From Oscillospiraceae bacterium (GTDB lineage Bacteria > Bacillota > Clostridia > Oscillospirales > SIG627), in assembly GCA_015063985.1 (NCBI GenBank), contig SVTC01000009.1, positions 1 through 64,000 of the forward strand: 64,000 bases of DNA, read 5' to 3'. The translations under genes and the position numbers were made by a program. How positions within the stretch are numbered: position 1 is the first letter of the stretch; each line of letters begins with the position of its first letter. Below the pieces are notes generated by a model. The model worked only from the letters and a program-made list of their open reading frames with translations. It was not told the origin of the DNA and did no database searches. Shown here piece by piece: positions 33,570-42,612 of this stretch.

Positions 33570-34643
33570 ATGGAAAAGGTATTAAGAATAGGTATAATCG
33601 GCGCAGGCGGAATTTCCACTCACTGCCATATGCCCGCATACCAAAAAATGAACAACGTTAAGATAGTTGCAATTTGTGACATAAAGCCCGAGAAAGCAAA
33701 GCTCTTTGCGGAAAGCTTCTCTATCCCCGCAATTTACGAGGATTACAAGGAAATGATCGCCAAGGAAGAGCTTGATGCGGTAGATATCTGTACCCCCAAC
33801 TATCTCCACTCCGTTATGGCTGTCGACGCCCTCAACAGCGGTCTTCACGTAATGTGCGAAAAGCCCGACGCAGTCAGTGTTGAGGAAGCCGTAAAGATGA
33901 AGGAAGCCTCCGAGAAAAACGGTAAGGTCCTTATGGTAATGAGAAACAACCGTTTTATGAACGTTTCCACCTTTGCAAAAAAATTCATTGACGCAGGCAA
34001 AATGGGCGAGATCTACGCCTCCCGTTGCGGATGGCAAAGACGCCGCGGCATCCCCGGAAAGGGCGGCTGGTTCACCACAAAGGCTCAGTCCGGAGGCGGT
34101 CCCCTTATCGATCTGGGCGTTCACATGATCGACCTGACCATGTGGCTTATGGGAAATCCCAAGCCCGTTTCCGTCAGCGGCTGCACCTACTCCAAATTTG
34201 CCAACAACGACGTGAGCGACTCCGTTAATTCCTCCTTCGGCGAAAAGAAGGCCGACGGCACCTTCGACGTCGAGGATCTGGCAATGGGCTTTATACGCTT
34301 TGAAAACGGAGCTTGTATGCAGATCGAATTCTCCTGGGCGTCCAACATCGCCAAGGAACGCCGTTTCTTCGAGCTCCGCGGCACAAAGGCAGGCGCTCGC
34401 TGGGACAGCCTGGATGACAAAAATCTATACATCTTCACCGAAGAGTTCGGCTCCACCGTTGACTACTGCCCTAAGACTGCAGGTAAAAATCCTCAGCATC
34501 ATGAGGCCAATCTGAGACATTTCGTTGACGTGGTATTAAACGGCGCAGAGCCCGTATTCCTCCCCGATCAGGGAATAGATATGATAAAGATCTTGAACGC
34601 AATCTATAAATCAGCAGAAACGGGCAAAGAGGTAATTCTTTAA
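33570..34643 (+). CDS. Gfo/Idh/MocA family oxidoreductase
   Basis: The 357-residue protein has the dinucleotide-binding GIIGAGGIS, the catalytic-lysine motif CEKPDAVS and GGGPLIDLGVHMIDLTMWLMG in the C-terminal domain. It likely oxidises a sugar or polyol with NAD(P). The ATG at 33570 has AGAGGTG upstream; the in-frame GTG at 33561 is part of that site. It keeps the CEKP motif that is changed in the homologue at 15982. Confidence 0.88.
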   Translation: MEKVLRIGIIGAGGISTHCHMPAYQKMNNVKIVAICDIKPEKAKLFAESFSIPAIYEDYKEMIAKEELDAVDICTPNYLHSVMAVDALNSGLHVMCEKPDAVSVEEAVKMKEASEKNGKVLMVMRNNRFMNVSTFAKKFIDAGKMGEIYASRCGWQRRRGIPGKGGWFTTKAQSGGGPLIDLGVHMIDLTMWLMGNPKPVSVSGCTYSKFANNDVSDSVNSSFGEKKADGTFDVEDLAMGFIRFENGACMQIEFSWASNIAKERRFFELRGTKAGARWDSLDDKNLYIFTEEFGSTVDYCPKTAGKNPQHHEANLRHFVDVVLNGAEPVFLPDQGIDMIKILNAIYKSAETGKEVIL

Positions 34644-34654
34644 ATTAAAAGCAA

Positions 34655-34688
34655 GGCACTTGAGCGAAATGCTCAAGTGCCGTTTTTT
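34655..34688 (+). terminator. Terminator after the second Gfo/Idh/MocA gene
   Basis: GGCACTTGAGC (34655-34665) pairs with GCTCAAGTGCC (34671-34681), followed by GTTTTTT. The T-run touches the stop of the convergent minus-strand gene at 34687. Confidence 0.92.
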
Positions 34689-36603
34689 ATTGTTTCAGCT
34701 CAAAGCCCGCAAATTCAAAGGGATACAATACACTGTCCAGTACTATCTCCTTACCTTCGCGGTGTCCTGTACAATTAACAAAGCTTACCTTGCCGTAGTC
34801 CCCTTCCACTTTGATCCTCAGCTTGTGGATCTTATCCTCAAAAATATTCCAAAGACCCACCGCAACAGAGCTTTCGTTTTTCTTTACCAGAGGATATAGC
34901 ATAGGCGCCTTGCTGACCACACATACCTCAAAGGGCTTTCTGCCCAAAAACTCAAGATTATCCATCAGCTGCTCCTTTCTCCAATAGGAGTTGAACCAGT
35001 GACGCTCATTGCGTGCCCGGTCGGCACTGAAGGGATAGACCAAAAAACGCGCTCCCTTTTGGTTTTCGTATCGGTAAACACCCTCGTAAAATTTATCGCC
35101 CTGCTTATAATGGGAAACGGTAACGGCACTCTTTGCTCTGGGCAGATCCAGCAACCTTACGTTTCCAAGCATTGACGTACTCTTCACTTTGTCGGCGTCG
35201 TATTCTCTGACAGCGCCCCAGATTCCGGAAGCGCCAAAGGATGAAATCTCTTCGGTTTTTGTAAGACCGACGTCAATTCCCCGCCGTGTCAGAATGATAG
35301 CGGCATCCGCATCCAGAACACAACCGCTCATCAGCTCCTCCTCGGTAATAAAACGGGCATTCTCACCGAAGACCAGCTTTACTCCGTCTCCGGAAAAGGC
35401 AGTGGGCATAGACGTAACGGCGGTAAAATTCAAGGACGGATAGTAAAGAGAACGCTCGGAATTGAAAATTCGCCCGGGATCATTGGGATCAAGATAGGCA
35501 TTTTGTGTAACGTTTTGACAGTTATAAGCCACAAGACCCACAGTCTCATCCTTGCCGCAAAACAGCTCCTCGATCCTTTCGTTGAGCTCGCGGGCATTTT
35601 CATGGGCTTCGACGTAGCCCGTTTCATAATCAGAAGCATCGTCGAATTTCCAATAATACTTCAAAATGCCGTCGTTTACACCGTCGGCGCGAAGAACGCT
35701 CTCAAAGACCTCCACGTAGGCGGCGGGAGTCATAAATCGGGGCCTTGGGAAGTTATCCCCCTCGGCTATGGTCTCGATACCCGCATTACGGCACCATTCT
35801 ATCTCCATTCGCTCCATATTCAATATTTCTCCCAAATGGCGGCGATTGGGCTTCGTTGCCCAATAAGGAGCACCCAACGTGCGAAGGAAGGGCTTTGTGT
35901 CACCTGCCATTATCTTTGCAAGGGAGATCGTATCCATATCAAGATCAAAGCCGCAGGGAGAACAGCAAAAGCCCAGGCGAACGCTTTCATCAAGCTCATC
36001 CACAGCCTTACGAAGCTCTCTTCCGAAGTGCTCCATAGAGCCCTTTTGCACCTTTAACCAAGCATCGCGGTAGCGGTTGGCGCCCCCGCTGAAGACCTTT
36101 TCCTTAAGCTCCTCCCGAGAGATCTCCTCTCCCAATTCCTCCCGAAGAAGCTTCATATGCAGATCGCAGCAGCAGCCTACGCCCGTACCGCGGTAGCTGA
36201 GACGAAAATCATCATCCAGGAGTATAAGCCTTGCACCGCAACGCACAAGATTTCTCATCCAATTCTTGAAGTCCTCCAAAAACGCTTCATCCAGAGGACA
36301 AAACACAGAGCCGTTGGAGTTGCCTACGGCATCAACGCATTGAATATTGGTGTATTTCCCTCCTCCTCTGGCGGTATCATGACCAAAGGTCTGCCCTACC
36401 CAAACAAGAGGATCATAACCGTGCTCTGTAAAAAACTCAATTGAATTCTTTAAGGCATCGAGGGTCTCAGGGGAGGAAAAGCTATGGTTTATCTCGCGTT
36501 CGACCGTTATAGCTACACGGCTTGCCCCCGTACGCCTCAAGCGCGCAAGAATCTCGCCGTCAAGCGGTGTTTTACAGAAGAGCGGTACCGTTATTTTAAA
36601 CAT
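34687..36603 (-). CDS. Putative TIM-barrel glycosidase-like protein of unknown family
   Basis: The 638-residue cytosolic protein is not one I can place in a named family. Visible features are RLILLDDDFRLSYRG (about 130-145), a cysteine-rich CCCDLHMK stretch, and acidic residues on predicted barrel strands (IETIAEGDNFPRPRF), then a beta-rich C-terminal third. Overall this recalls GH42- or GHL-type hydrolases. The ATG at 36603 has GAGAGGG upstream. It follows the class C hydrolase gene by 50 bases and is likely co-transcribed with it. Confidence 0.55.
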   Translation of the reverse strand: MFKITVPLFCKTPLDGEILARLRRTGASRVAITVEREINHSFSSPETLDALKNSIEFFTEHGYDPLVWVGQTFGHDTARGGGKYTNIQCVDAVGNSNGSVFCPLDEAFLEDFKNWMRNLVRCGARLILLDDDFRLSYRGTGVGCCCDLHMKLLREELGEEISREELKEKVFSGGANRYRDAWLKVQKGSMEHFGRELRKAVDELDESVRLGFCCSPCGFDLDMDTISLAKIMAGDTKPFLRTLGAPYWATKPNRRHLGEILNMERMEIEWCRNAGIETIAEGDNFPRPRFMTPAAYVEVFESVLRADGVNDGILKYYWKFDDASDYETGYVEAHENARELNERIEELFCGKDETVGLVAYNCQNVTQNAYLDPNDPGRIFNSERSLYYPSLNFTAVTSMPTAFSGDGVKLVFGENARFITEEELMSGCVLDADAAIILTRRGIDVGLTKTEEISSFGASGIWGAVREYDADKVKSTSMLGNVRLLDLPRAKSAVTVSHYKQGDKFYEGVYRYENQKGARFLVYPFSADRARNERHWFNSYWRKEQLMDNLEFLGRKPFEVCVVSKAPMLYPLVKKNESSVAVGLWNIFEDKIHKLRIKVEGDYGKVSFVNCTGHREGKEIVLDSVLYPFEFAGFELKQ

Positions 36604-36653
36604 TTTTATATTTCCCTCTCTCAACGACAATTTTTCAGTAAAGGTGACAGGAC

Positions 36654-37796
36654 TTAAAGCATTGAGGCAACAACGTCTCTTTCAAAGTTCTTTGCGGTAA
36701 TGCAGCCTCCGCCTCCGTCGTGCCTGGAGTTTTTCATATATACCGCAGTTATCTTATTTACGGGATCCACCCAAAAGTGTGTACCGTATGCGCCGCTCCA
36801 TCCAAAGCATCCCACGGGAAGTATTTTGTCCTCAGTGTCTATGACCCTCACCGACAGTCCCCAGCGGTTGGAGCTGTTTTTAAGTTGAGGGTAGGGAGGT
36901 GTTGCCATAGTCTCCACCGCCTTCTCTGAAAGAATCCGATTTCCGTCCAATACGCCGCCGTTTAACAGCATCGAGGCAAAGCGGTCATAGTCCTTCACAC
37001 TGCTGACAAGACCCGCGCCACCCAAGGGATGAGATGAGGGAAAATCCTCGAAAACACAACCGGGAAGGGTCGGACTCAAAACACTTTCTCCATCCTTAAG
37101 ATCGTGCATCTGTACTATTCTGTCCCATTGGCTCTCGGTGGGCTCAAAGGTAGTATCCTTCATACCCAAGGGTAAAAATATCTCGTTTCTCAAAAATTCG
37201 GAATATCCCCTTCCGGTGATGCGCTCGATCATCACTCCGAGAACGTCAAATGCCACGGTTCCGCTATAGCTGTTCATCACTCCGGGCTCCATTTCCACCA
37301 CCAGCGAGGAATAAAAATCCACCGCCTTGTGAAGATCGGCTCTGTGCTCATCGGTGTATGCTTTCATTTGCGCCTTAAATAGCTCGCCGTAGTCTATAAG
37401 AGTCGTATGAGTGAGAATATTCTTCACGGTGGGCGCATTATCAAGCTTGCCGAGTACACGGATGTTTCCGTTTTCGTCAAGCTTTCCCTTTCTCAGACGG
37501 GAAAACTCGGGGATATATTTTTCTATTTCGTCATCGACCTTCAAAAGCCCTCTGTCAACCAAGATCATAGCCGCGACACCGGTCACGGGCTTTGTCATCG
37601 AGGCGATCCTGAAAAGATCGTTGTCACCTAAAGGGATCTTCTTTTCAACGTCGCGATATCCCCAGCTTCTGTCAGCCAAAACCTCACCCTCCTGCCTTAC
37701 CATCACAGTTGCACCGAGAATGTGGTTTGTATCAACGTCGTTTTGGATTCTTTTTTCCAAATTCTCATTCAAGATAGAAAGGTTAATTTTCTTCAT
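36654..37796 (-). CDS. Class C beta-lactamase-related serine hydrolase
   Basis: The 380-residue protein has the S-x-x-K motif SMTK (S66, K69) and YSG (177-179) in place of the usual YxN. The third motif near the C-terminus is altered (FGWSGAYGTHFWVDP). There is no signal peptide, so it is not a periplasmic-type beta-lactamase; family members also act as esterases or D-amino-acid peptidases. GAGGG precedes the ATG. A promoter overlapping an inverted repeat lies upstream. Confidence 0.85.
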   Translation of the reverse strand: MKKINLSILNENLEKRIQNDVDTNHILGATVMVRQEGEVLADRSWGYRDVEKKIPLGDNDLFRIASMTKPVTGVAAMILVDRGLLKVDDEIEKYIPEFSRLRKGKLDENGNIRVLGKLDNAPTVKNILTHTTLIDYGELFKAQMKAYTDEHRADLHKAVDFYSSLVVEMEPGVMNSYSGTVAFDVLGVMIERITGRGYSEFLRNEIFLPLGMKDTTFEPTESQWDRIVQMHDLKDGESVLSPTLPGCVFEDFPSSHPLGGAGLVSSVKDYDRFASMLLNGGVLDGNRILSEKAVETMATPPYPQLKNSSNRWGLSVRVIDTEDKILPVGCFGWSGAYGTHFWVDPVNKITAVYMKNSRHDGGGGCITAKNFERDVVASML

Positions 37797-37813
37797 TTCT
37801 TTTCCCTCTTTTT

Positions 37814-37873
37814 GTTAAAATGCGCAATACTCTTCGCAACGGGCATTTTAACACAGTTTTATCAAAAAATCAA
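37814..37873 (-). promoter_or_regulatory. Promoter with overlapping inverted repeat, serine hydrolase operon
   Basis: Minus-strand TTGATT (37868-37873), 17 bases, TAAAAT (37845-37850). A perfect 10-bp inverted repeat, GTTAAAATGC (37814-37823) and GCATTTTAAC (37843-37852), covers the -10 box. It is either a repressor operator or a leader hairpin. Confidence 0.6.
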
Positions 37874-37950
37874 GGCTTGACGCTGTAATAATCCGCTCCC
37901 AAAGCCGATAATCCCAAAATCTCGGTTTAAACGCTTTTCCTCTGAAAGCT

Positions 37951-38619
37951 TTAATCTATCTGCCAATCTATAGGCGAAAGTCCCCTTGAAACCAAGATCT
38001 CGTTAGCCCTTGAAAAATGCTTACATCCGAAAAATCCGCGGTAGGCGGAAAGGGGGCTTGGGTGCACTGTGCTCAGCTTTATGTGATTGGGATTATTTAT
38101 TATTTGCGCCTTGGTTTTAGCGGGAGAGCCCCACAAAAGGAAAACCACGGGGCTTTCTTTTTTGTTTAACTCACTTATAACGCGGTCGGTAAAAATCTCC
38201 CATCCCATACCCTTGTGGGAATTGGCTTTTCCTCTTTCAACGGTCAAAACGGTGTTCAGCATCAGCACTCCCTGCTTTGCCCACTTAACAAGCTCGCCGT
38301 GAGAAGGAATTTTAAAGCCGATATCGTCACTAAGCTCTTTATATATATTAACCAGTGAGGGCGGAGGCGGATTTCCCTTTAACACGGAAAAGCAAAGCCC
38401 GTGGGCTTGATTGGGCTCGTGATAAGGGTCTTGACCCAAAATCACAACCTTAACGTCTTTAAAGGAACAAAATTTCAAAGCGTTAAAAATATCATACATA
38501 TTGGGATATATGGTCTTAGTGCTGTATTCCTTTTTCAAAAATTCCCGAAGCGCCTTGTAATAAGGCTTTTCAAACTCATCCTTTAAGATGAGGTCCCAGT
38601 CATTTCCAAAGCTTATCAT
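37951..38619 (-). CDS. ung: Uracil-DNA glycosylase, family 1
   Basis: The 222-residue protein has the family-1 motifs [13 protein letters not shown] (D64 activates water) and [11 protein letters not shown] (H186), plus LLWGSPA. It removes uracil from DNA in base-excision repair. The ATG at 38619 has GGAGG upstream; the longer open frame to 38721 runs into the neighbouring terminator and was rejected. Confidence 0.95.
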   Translation of the reverse strand: MISFGNDWDLILKDEFEKPYYKALREFLKKEYSTKTIYPNMYDIFNALKFCSFKDVKVVILGQDPYHEPNQAHGLCFSVLKGNPPPPSLVNIYKELSDDIGFKIPSHGELVKWAKQGVLMLNTVLTVERGKANSHKGMGWEIFTDRVISELNKKESPVVFLLWGSPAKTKAQIINNPNHIKLSTVHPSPLSAYRGFFGCKHFSRANEILVSRGLSPIDWQID

Positions 38620-38659
38620 AAGCTCCTCCCTGAAAATCGTGATCCAACCACCGTTGGAA

Positions 38660-38711
38660 AATTTAAAACGAAATATCCTCGGAATACATTTTAAAAGCTT
38701 ACCGAGGATAT
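38660..38711 (-). terminator. Hairpin terminator after the second AraC-type gene
   Basis: ATATCCTCGG (38673-38682) pairs with CCGAGGATAT (38702-38711), loop about 19 bases, with a T-rich stretch after the stem on the minus strand. Confidence 0.6.
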
Positions 38712-38724
38712 GTAAGATCAACGG

Positions 38725-39621
38725 TCATTCATTGTTTCTGTTGTTTTGGCTTTTGCTGAAATACTGTTTGGGGCATACGCCTTTTATACGTTTGAAGGTC
38801 TTTGAAAAGGATTGCGGAGATGCAAAGCCAAGACGCTGAGAAACGGATGTGATCGTTTGCTTTTTTGACTCGATCAGCTTAATGCTTTCCTCTATTTTCT
38901 TTTGACATAGATATTGCTGAAGAGTAATCCCCATTCTGTTTTTAAAAACGTGAGAAAGATAACAAGAGCTGTATCCTAAGGTTTTGGATAGCTCGCTTAT
39001 ATTTTTTATATTCTCCGCGTTGTTATCAATATAAAGCAAAACACTGTATAAAGATAATCCAACGTGGTTTACTTGTGAATCGACTAAATATCTGGTGTTA
39101 TTTATCGAGGTATAGGTTCTGTAAACAACAGTGAGCAATTGAACAAGATAGCTTTCAATCATCGAGCGAAAACACGATTCATTGCTATAATATTCTCCAA
39201 GGCATTTTTGAAAAACAGTCATTATTTCAGATGAACCTTTGATAACGTTGTGAGGCGAGTCGTTGTAGAAGGCTCTGAGAACGGCTATATCATCGCCCGA
39301 TGCGGATTCGGCAATATCAAATCCAATAAAAAGATATCTTAAATTTGTGATGGCGGACATCTTATGCATTGACCCCTTTGGGGTGAGAAAAAGATCGCCT
39401 GCTTTTACGTTATATTTATTTCCGTTTACTTCATGTGAACCCGTTCCCGATATGACGTAAGTGATCTCAAAGCACCACTGCACGTGCGGAGCAACGATAT
39501 AACCCGGTTCATAGCAAACCTCGCCCATTTGATGGACACAAACGCCTCCGTATTTCAGAGGCTCATCAGGATAAATCACTTCAAATTCAAACGTCTTACC
39601 GACCTTTACCGGAGATTCCAT
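38725..39621 (-). CDS. AraC-family regulator of the beta-helix operon
   Basis: The 298-residue protein has an N-terminal cupin-like sensor (APHVQWCFEITYVISGTGS) and a C-terminal double helix-turn-helix (ISELSKTLGYSSCYLSHVFK and SVSQRLGFASPQSFSKTFK). It is divergent from three beta-helix genes, with paired TAGC...GGACA half-sites in the shared upstream region. It is a probable activator of those surface proteins in response to a sugar or host signal. Confidence 0.88.
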   Translation of the reverse strand: MESPVKVGKTFEFEVIYPDEPLKYGGVCVHQMGEVCYEPGYIVAPHVQWCFEITYVISGTGSHEVNGNKYNVKAGDLFLTPKGSMHKMSAITNLRYLFIGFDIAESASGDDIAVLRAFYNDSPHNVIKGSSEIMTVFQKCLGEYYSNESCFRSMIESYLVQLLTVVYRTYTSINNTRYLVDSQVNHVGLSLYSVLLYIDNNAENIKNISELSKTLGYSSCYLSHVFKNRMGITLQQYLCQKKIEESIKLIESKKQTITSVSQRLGFASPQSFSKTFKRIKGVCPKQYFSKSQNNRNNE

Positions 39622-39690
39622 AGCATACCCACTCTTTTATGTTCTTTGTACTGTAATATAATACCACATACAGCTCACAAACACAATATT

Positions 39691-39736
39691 ATAGCAAAAA
39701 TTTATACATAATTTGGACAGATAGCAAATTTGGACA
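39691..39736 (+). promoter_or_regulatory. Paired AraC-like binding half-sites
   Basis: AATTTGGACA occurs at 39710-39719 and 39727-39736, exactly 17 bp apart, and ATAGCAAA occurs at 39691 and 39721. The second site reads TAGCAAATTTGGACA, close in layout to the known AraC half-site (TAGC, seven bases, TCCATA). The pair ends 22 bases upstream of the -35 box of the beta-helix operon. Confidence 0.55.
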
Positions 39737-39758
39737 AGTGCAAAGAAAAATATAGCCA

Positions 39759-39787
39759 TTGAAAAAAATCAATTGACATATTATAAT
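39759..39787 (+). promoter_or_regulatory. Promoter of the beta-helix operon
   Basis: TTGAAA (39759-39764), 17 bases, TATAAT (39782-39787). Confidence 0.7.
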
Positions 39788-39836
39788 GAAGCTGGACGGT
39801 TTTTAACAAAAACGTAAAATACAGGAAGGGATAATA

Positions 39837-40976
39837 ATGAAAAAATCATTACTATCGGTCATATTACTTTTATTATTTGTCCTGGCAGGTTGCCAATCAA
39901 ATGCAAGTAATAACACCAACGAGTCAAGCGCGGGAAATGATAACCCGAACACCACTCTTTCTTTTAAGACAATGGCAGATATGATATCCTATGTACCGGA
40001 AAACGACGGAGCTATCGTTAATTTGCTTGGATTTTTCAGCATGGGCGACGGAGCAGGGGGAACGTTTTATTGGGATGCGAACTCCGGCGAGGAGCACAAT
40101 ATCGGCACTGTAGTCAAACCCGAATCTGCAGAAAAAGGAAGATATATAAGGCTTTGCGATTCCAATCTTCGTAACGTTGCGTGGTTTGGTGCCAACGGTA
40201 CGGATGACGTGGACGACACCAATGCCATCCAATCGGCACTTACCGATCTTAAAAACGGCGGAACACTGGTTTTGGAACCGGGAAATTATCTGCTCTCGTC
40301 ATCGCTAAAGATAGATAAAGACGGAATAAAATTAAGCGGCAGAGGAAACGTGAATCTTGTGGCTTGCGATGCAATGGACGGAATCACGATTATCGACCAA
40401 GCCAACAGCGTTACGCTGACAGACCTTAATTTCATTGGCGGCAATAAAGCAAATCACGGTATTCTTATCCAAGGGGAATGTAAGGGCATTTCAATGAAGA
40501 GTGTTTTCGTTTCGGAATTTGTCAGCTGCGGTTTGAAGCTCTCGGGCAAGATCACCGGCGGCATTTACGAAGAAGTAAACGTAACTTCAAATGCAGCTTC
40601 ATCATCGGGGCTTTCCATAAGCGGCGGTGCAAATGATATAGTGTTCACCGCGTGCAGATTTGATATGGGAGCTTTCGAGAACTGTGTGGCAGGCGAGTTT
40701 AATTATACCCACGATATAACCTTCCAAAACTGTACGTTTACAGCAATATCGTCTGCGTCAACAGGCACTTTGTTTGTCGGCGGCGAAAAAGAAGCCTATC
40801 CAAAATCACTGGGCTTTTACGGATGTGACGTTATTAACGTCGTCGTAAACGAAGAACACGGCACTATCGGAAAAAACCATTTCTTCGGATTTATGACGCA
40901 TAACGGACAAGTCGTTCCAAACAATGATAAGATCTTTGGTTCAACTGATGACGGCAGATTTTTTGGCTTGAGTTAA
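39837..40976 (+). CDS. Beta-helix lipoprotein 1 (pectate lyase 3/tailspike-like)
   Basis: The 379-residue protein has a lipoprotein signal with lipobox LAGC (Cys about 19). After a Ser/Asn-rich linker it carries the pectate-lyase-3 N-terminal motif GDGAGGTFYWD...RYIRLCD...VAWFGANGTDDVDDTNAIQ, then right-handed beta-helix repeats. The fold occurs in polysaccharide lyases and phage tailspikes. As a lipoprotein it would be displayed on the cell surface. GGAAGGG precedes the ATG. It is the first of three tandem paralogues. Confidence 0.8.
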   Translation: MKKSLLSVILLLLFVLAGCQSNASNNTNESSAGNDNPNTTLSFKTMADMISYVPENDGAIVNLLGFFSMGDGAGGTFYWDANSGEEHNIGTVVKPESAEKGRYIRLCDSNLRNVAWFGANGTDDVDDTNAIQSALTDLKNGGTLVLEPGNYLLSSSLKIDKDGIKLSGRGNVNLVACDAMDGITIIDQANSVTLTDLNFIGGNKANHGILIQGECKGISMKSVFVSEFVSCGLKLSGKITGGIYEEVNVTSNAASSSGLSISGGANDIVFTACRFDMGAFENCVAGEFNYTHDITFQNCTFTAISSASTGTLFVGGEKEAYPKSLGFYGCDVINVVVNEEHGTIGKNHFFGFMTHNGQVVPNNDKIFGSTDDGRFFGLS

Positions 40977-40988
40977 CGAGGATAAACA

Positions 40989-42602
40989 ATGAAAAAGCTA
41001 TTTTTAATATTATTTGTCTTTACGGTATCATGTATTATGATAACGGGTTGCAGTAAAACGACGACTAACACAACCCATATGGTTGATCTCATAGCGGATT
41101 TAAAGGAAGTAGAAAACGTTACCGATGGCGACGTGATTATCGTCAAGGGCTATAACAGCGTTGGCGACGCCGGTGCGGGTGAGTTCGTATATTACAGTAA
41201 TTACGACTCCGAGGAAGACGGCGGTGTCGTATTCAACGCAAAAGACGGCGGTAAATATGTTCGTATCTGCTCGCCGACTCAACGCCACGTTGCCTGGTAC
41301 GGAGCAACGGCAAACGATAAAAACGATGACTCTTCCGCAATCAGAGCCGCGATCAGCAGCCTTAAAAACGGAGGAACCGTTAATTTTTCAGGCGGAGATT
41401 ATTACATCGCCGAGCCTTTAGTCTTAGACAGCTCGGCAAACAACATAAAGCTGATCGGTAAGGGCGGCTGGTATTCAACAAAGATCAACGCCTTATCGGA
41501 AATGGACACAATGATCCACGTTAAGGGTGTCGACGGAATTACCATTGACAGCATTCACATAAACGGCGGTTTATTGGCAAAAAACACTCTTATCCTTGAA
41601 TCGATAACAAATTCAGTCATTAAAAACTCCAGAGCGTTCCAGTTTACAAAGTACGGAATCAAGCTTACAGCCGGTGAATCGGGACCGTCTAAAAATAACA
41701 CCTTTGATCAGCTTAATGCAATAACAACACACAATAAAAACCCGATATACTGTTTTTATATAGGCGGTGATTACAGCACGGGAAACATTGTCGAAAATTG
41801 CACTTTCTCGACGTGTCGTTTTGACTATCACCAGAGCCCCAATTCAGTTGCTTTAACCGTTGAATACGCACAGATGCTTAGTTTCTACAGGTGTCACTTT
41901 GTGGGATACAATGAGCGTTCCGACGGACTTCGGTTGAATGCACGCAATAACAACGGCTATCCCGGACAGCTGAACGTTTACGATTGCTCGATTACCGACA
42001 TTGTTGTTGATGAGAGCAACAGTTCCAAAATCGGCAACGTAATGCTATTCGGCCACGGAACCTATGACAACGAAGTAATTCCCGTTAACGAAAATATCCA
42101 TACCATAACCGATGAAGGATCGATATTCGGTTATCAATTGGGCGACGGAACCAAATTACCGATCAAAACCGCCCCTTTCCAGACAAACACAAACGGTGAA
42201 TACGCTGCTCACAATCTCAAGACCGAAATAAAGAATATGGGTATACGTTTCAACAACGGAGGTTTATTCACCGGCGGCTCCATCAGACTTGCAACGTACA
42301 GCGGATCTCCCGGATGTGAGCTAAAGCTCTCTGTGTATAAATGGAACACAGACTTCAAAACAACAATAAGCGGCGAGGAATTAAGAAGCTGCATTTTCAA
42401 GGAGTTCGAGGATAATTCCATGGTAGACTTCAAATTTGAAGAACCCCTCGGCGAAGGAGAATATCTGGTTTTACTCCACGATGGCAAATCCGACGGTTAC
42501 GGTGTTGGTGTTTGGACACAAAATCCGGGACAGGGTATAAAAACATTTACAGACGGCAAAGATGCCAACTTCGGCATTTGCGGTATTTTCAATATTGAGT
42601 AA
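40989..42602 (+). CDS. Beta-helix lipoprotein 2 with extra C-terminal domain
   Basis: The 537-residue paralogue has a lipobox ITGC (Cys about 21), the same GDAGAGEFVYYS...YVRIC...VAWYGATANDKNDDSSAI opening and a beta-helix. It has about 130 extra C-terminal residues that look like a beta-sandwich (GGSIRLATYSG...EYLVLLHDG), possibly carbohydrate binding. It starts 12 bases after gene 1, so the two are co-transcribed. It is the largest of the three. Confidence 0.8.
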   Translation: MKKLFLILFVFTVSCIMITGCSKTTTNTTHMVDLIADLKEVENVTDGDVIIVKGYNSVGDAGAGEFVYYSNYDSEEDGGVVFNAKDGGKYVRICSPTQRHVAWYGATANDKNDDSSAIRAAISSLKNGGTVNFSGGDYYIAEPLVLDSSANNIKLIGKGGWYSTKINALSEMDTMIHVKGVDGITIDSIHINGGLLAKNTLILESITNSVIKNSRAFQFTKYGIKLTAGESGPSKNNTFDQLNAITTHNKNPIYCFYIGGDYSTGNIVENCTFSTCRFDYHQSPNSVALTVEYAQMLSFYRCHFVGYNERSDGLRLNARNNNGYPGQLNVYDCSITDIVVDESNSSKIGNVMLFGHGTYDNEVIPVNENIHTITDEGSIFGYQLGDGTKLPIKTAPFQTNTNGEYAAHNLKTEIKNMGIRFNNGGLFTGGSIRLATYSGSPGCELKLSVYKWNTDFKTTISGEELRSCIFKEFEDNSMVDFKFEEPLGEGEYLVLLHDGKSDGYGVGVWTQNPGQGIKTFTDGKDANFGICGIFNIE

Positions 42603-42612
42603 GGAGAATCAA

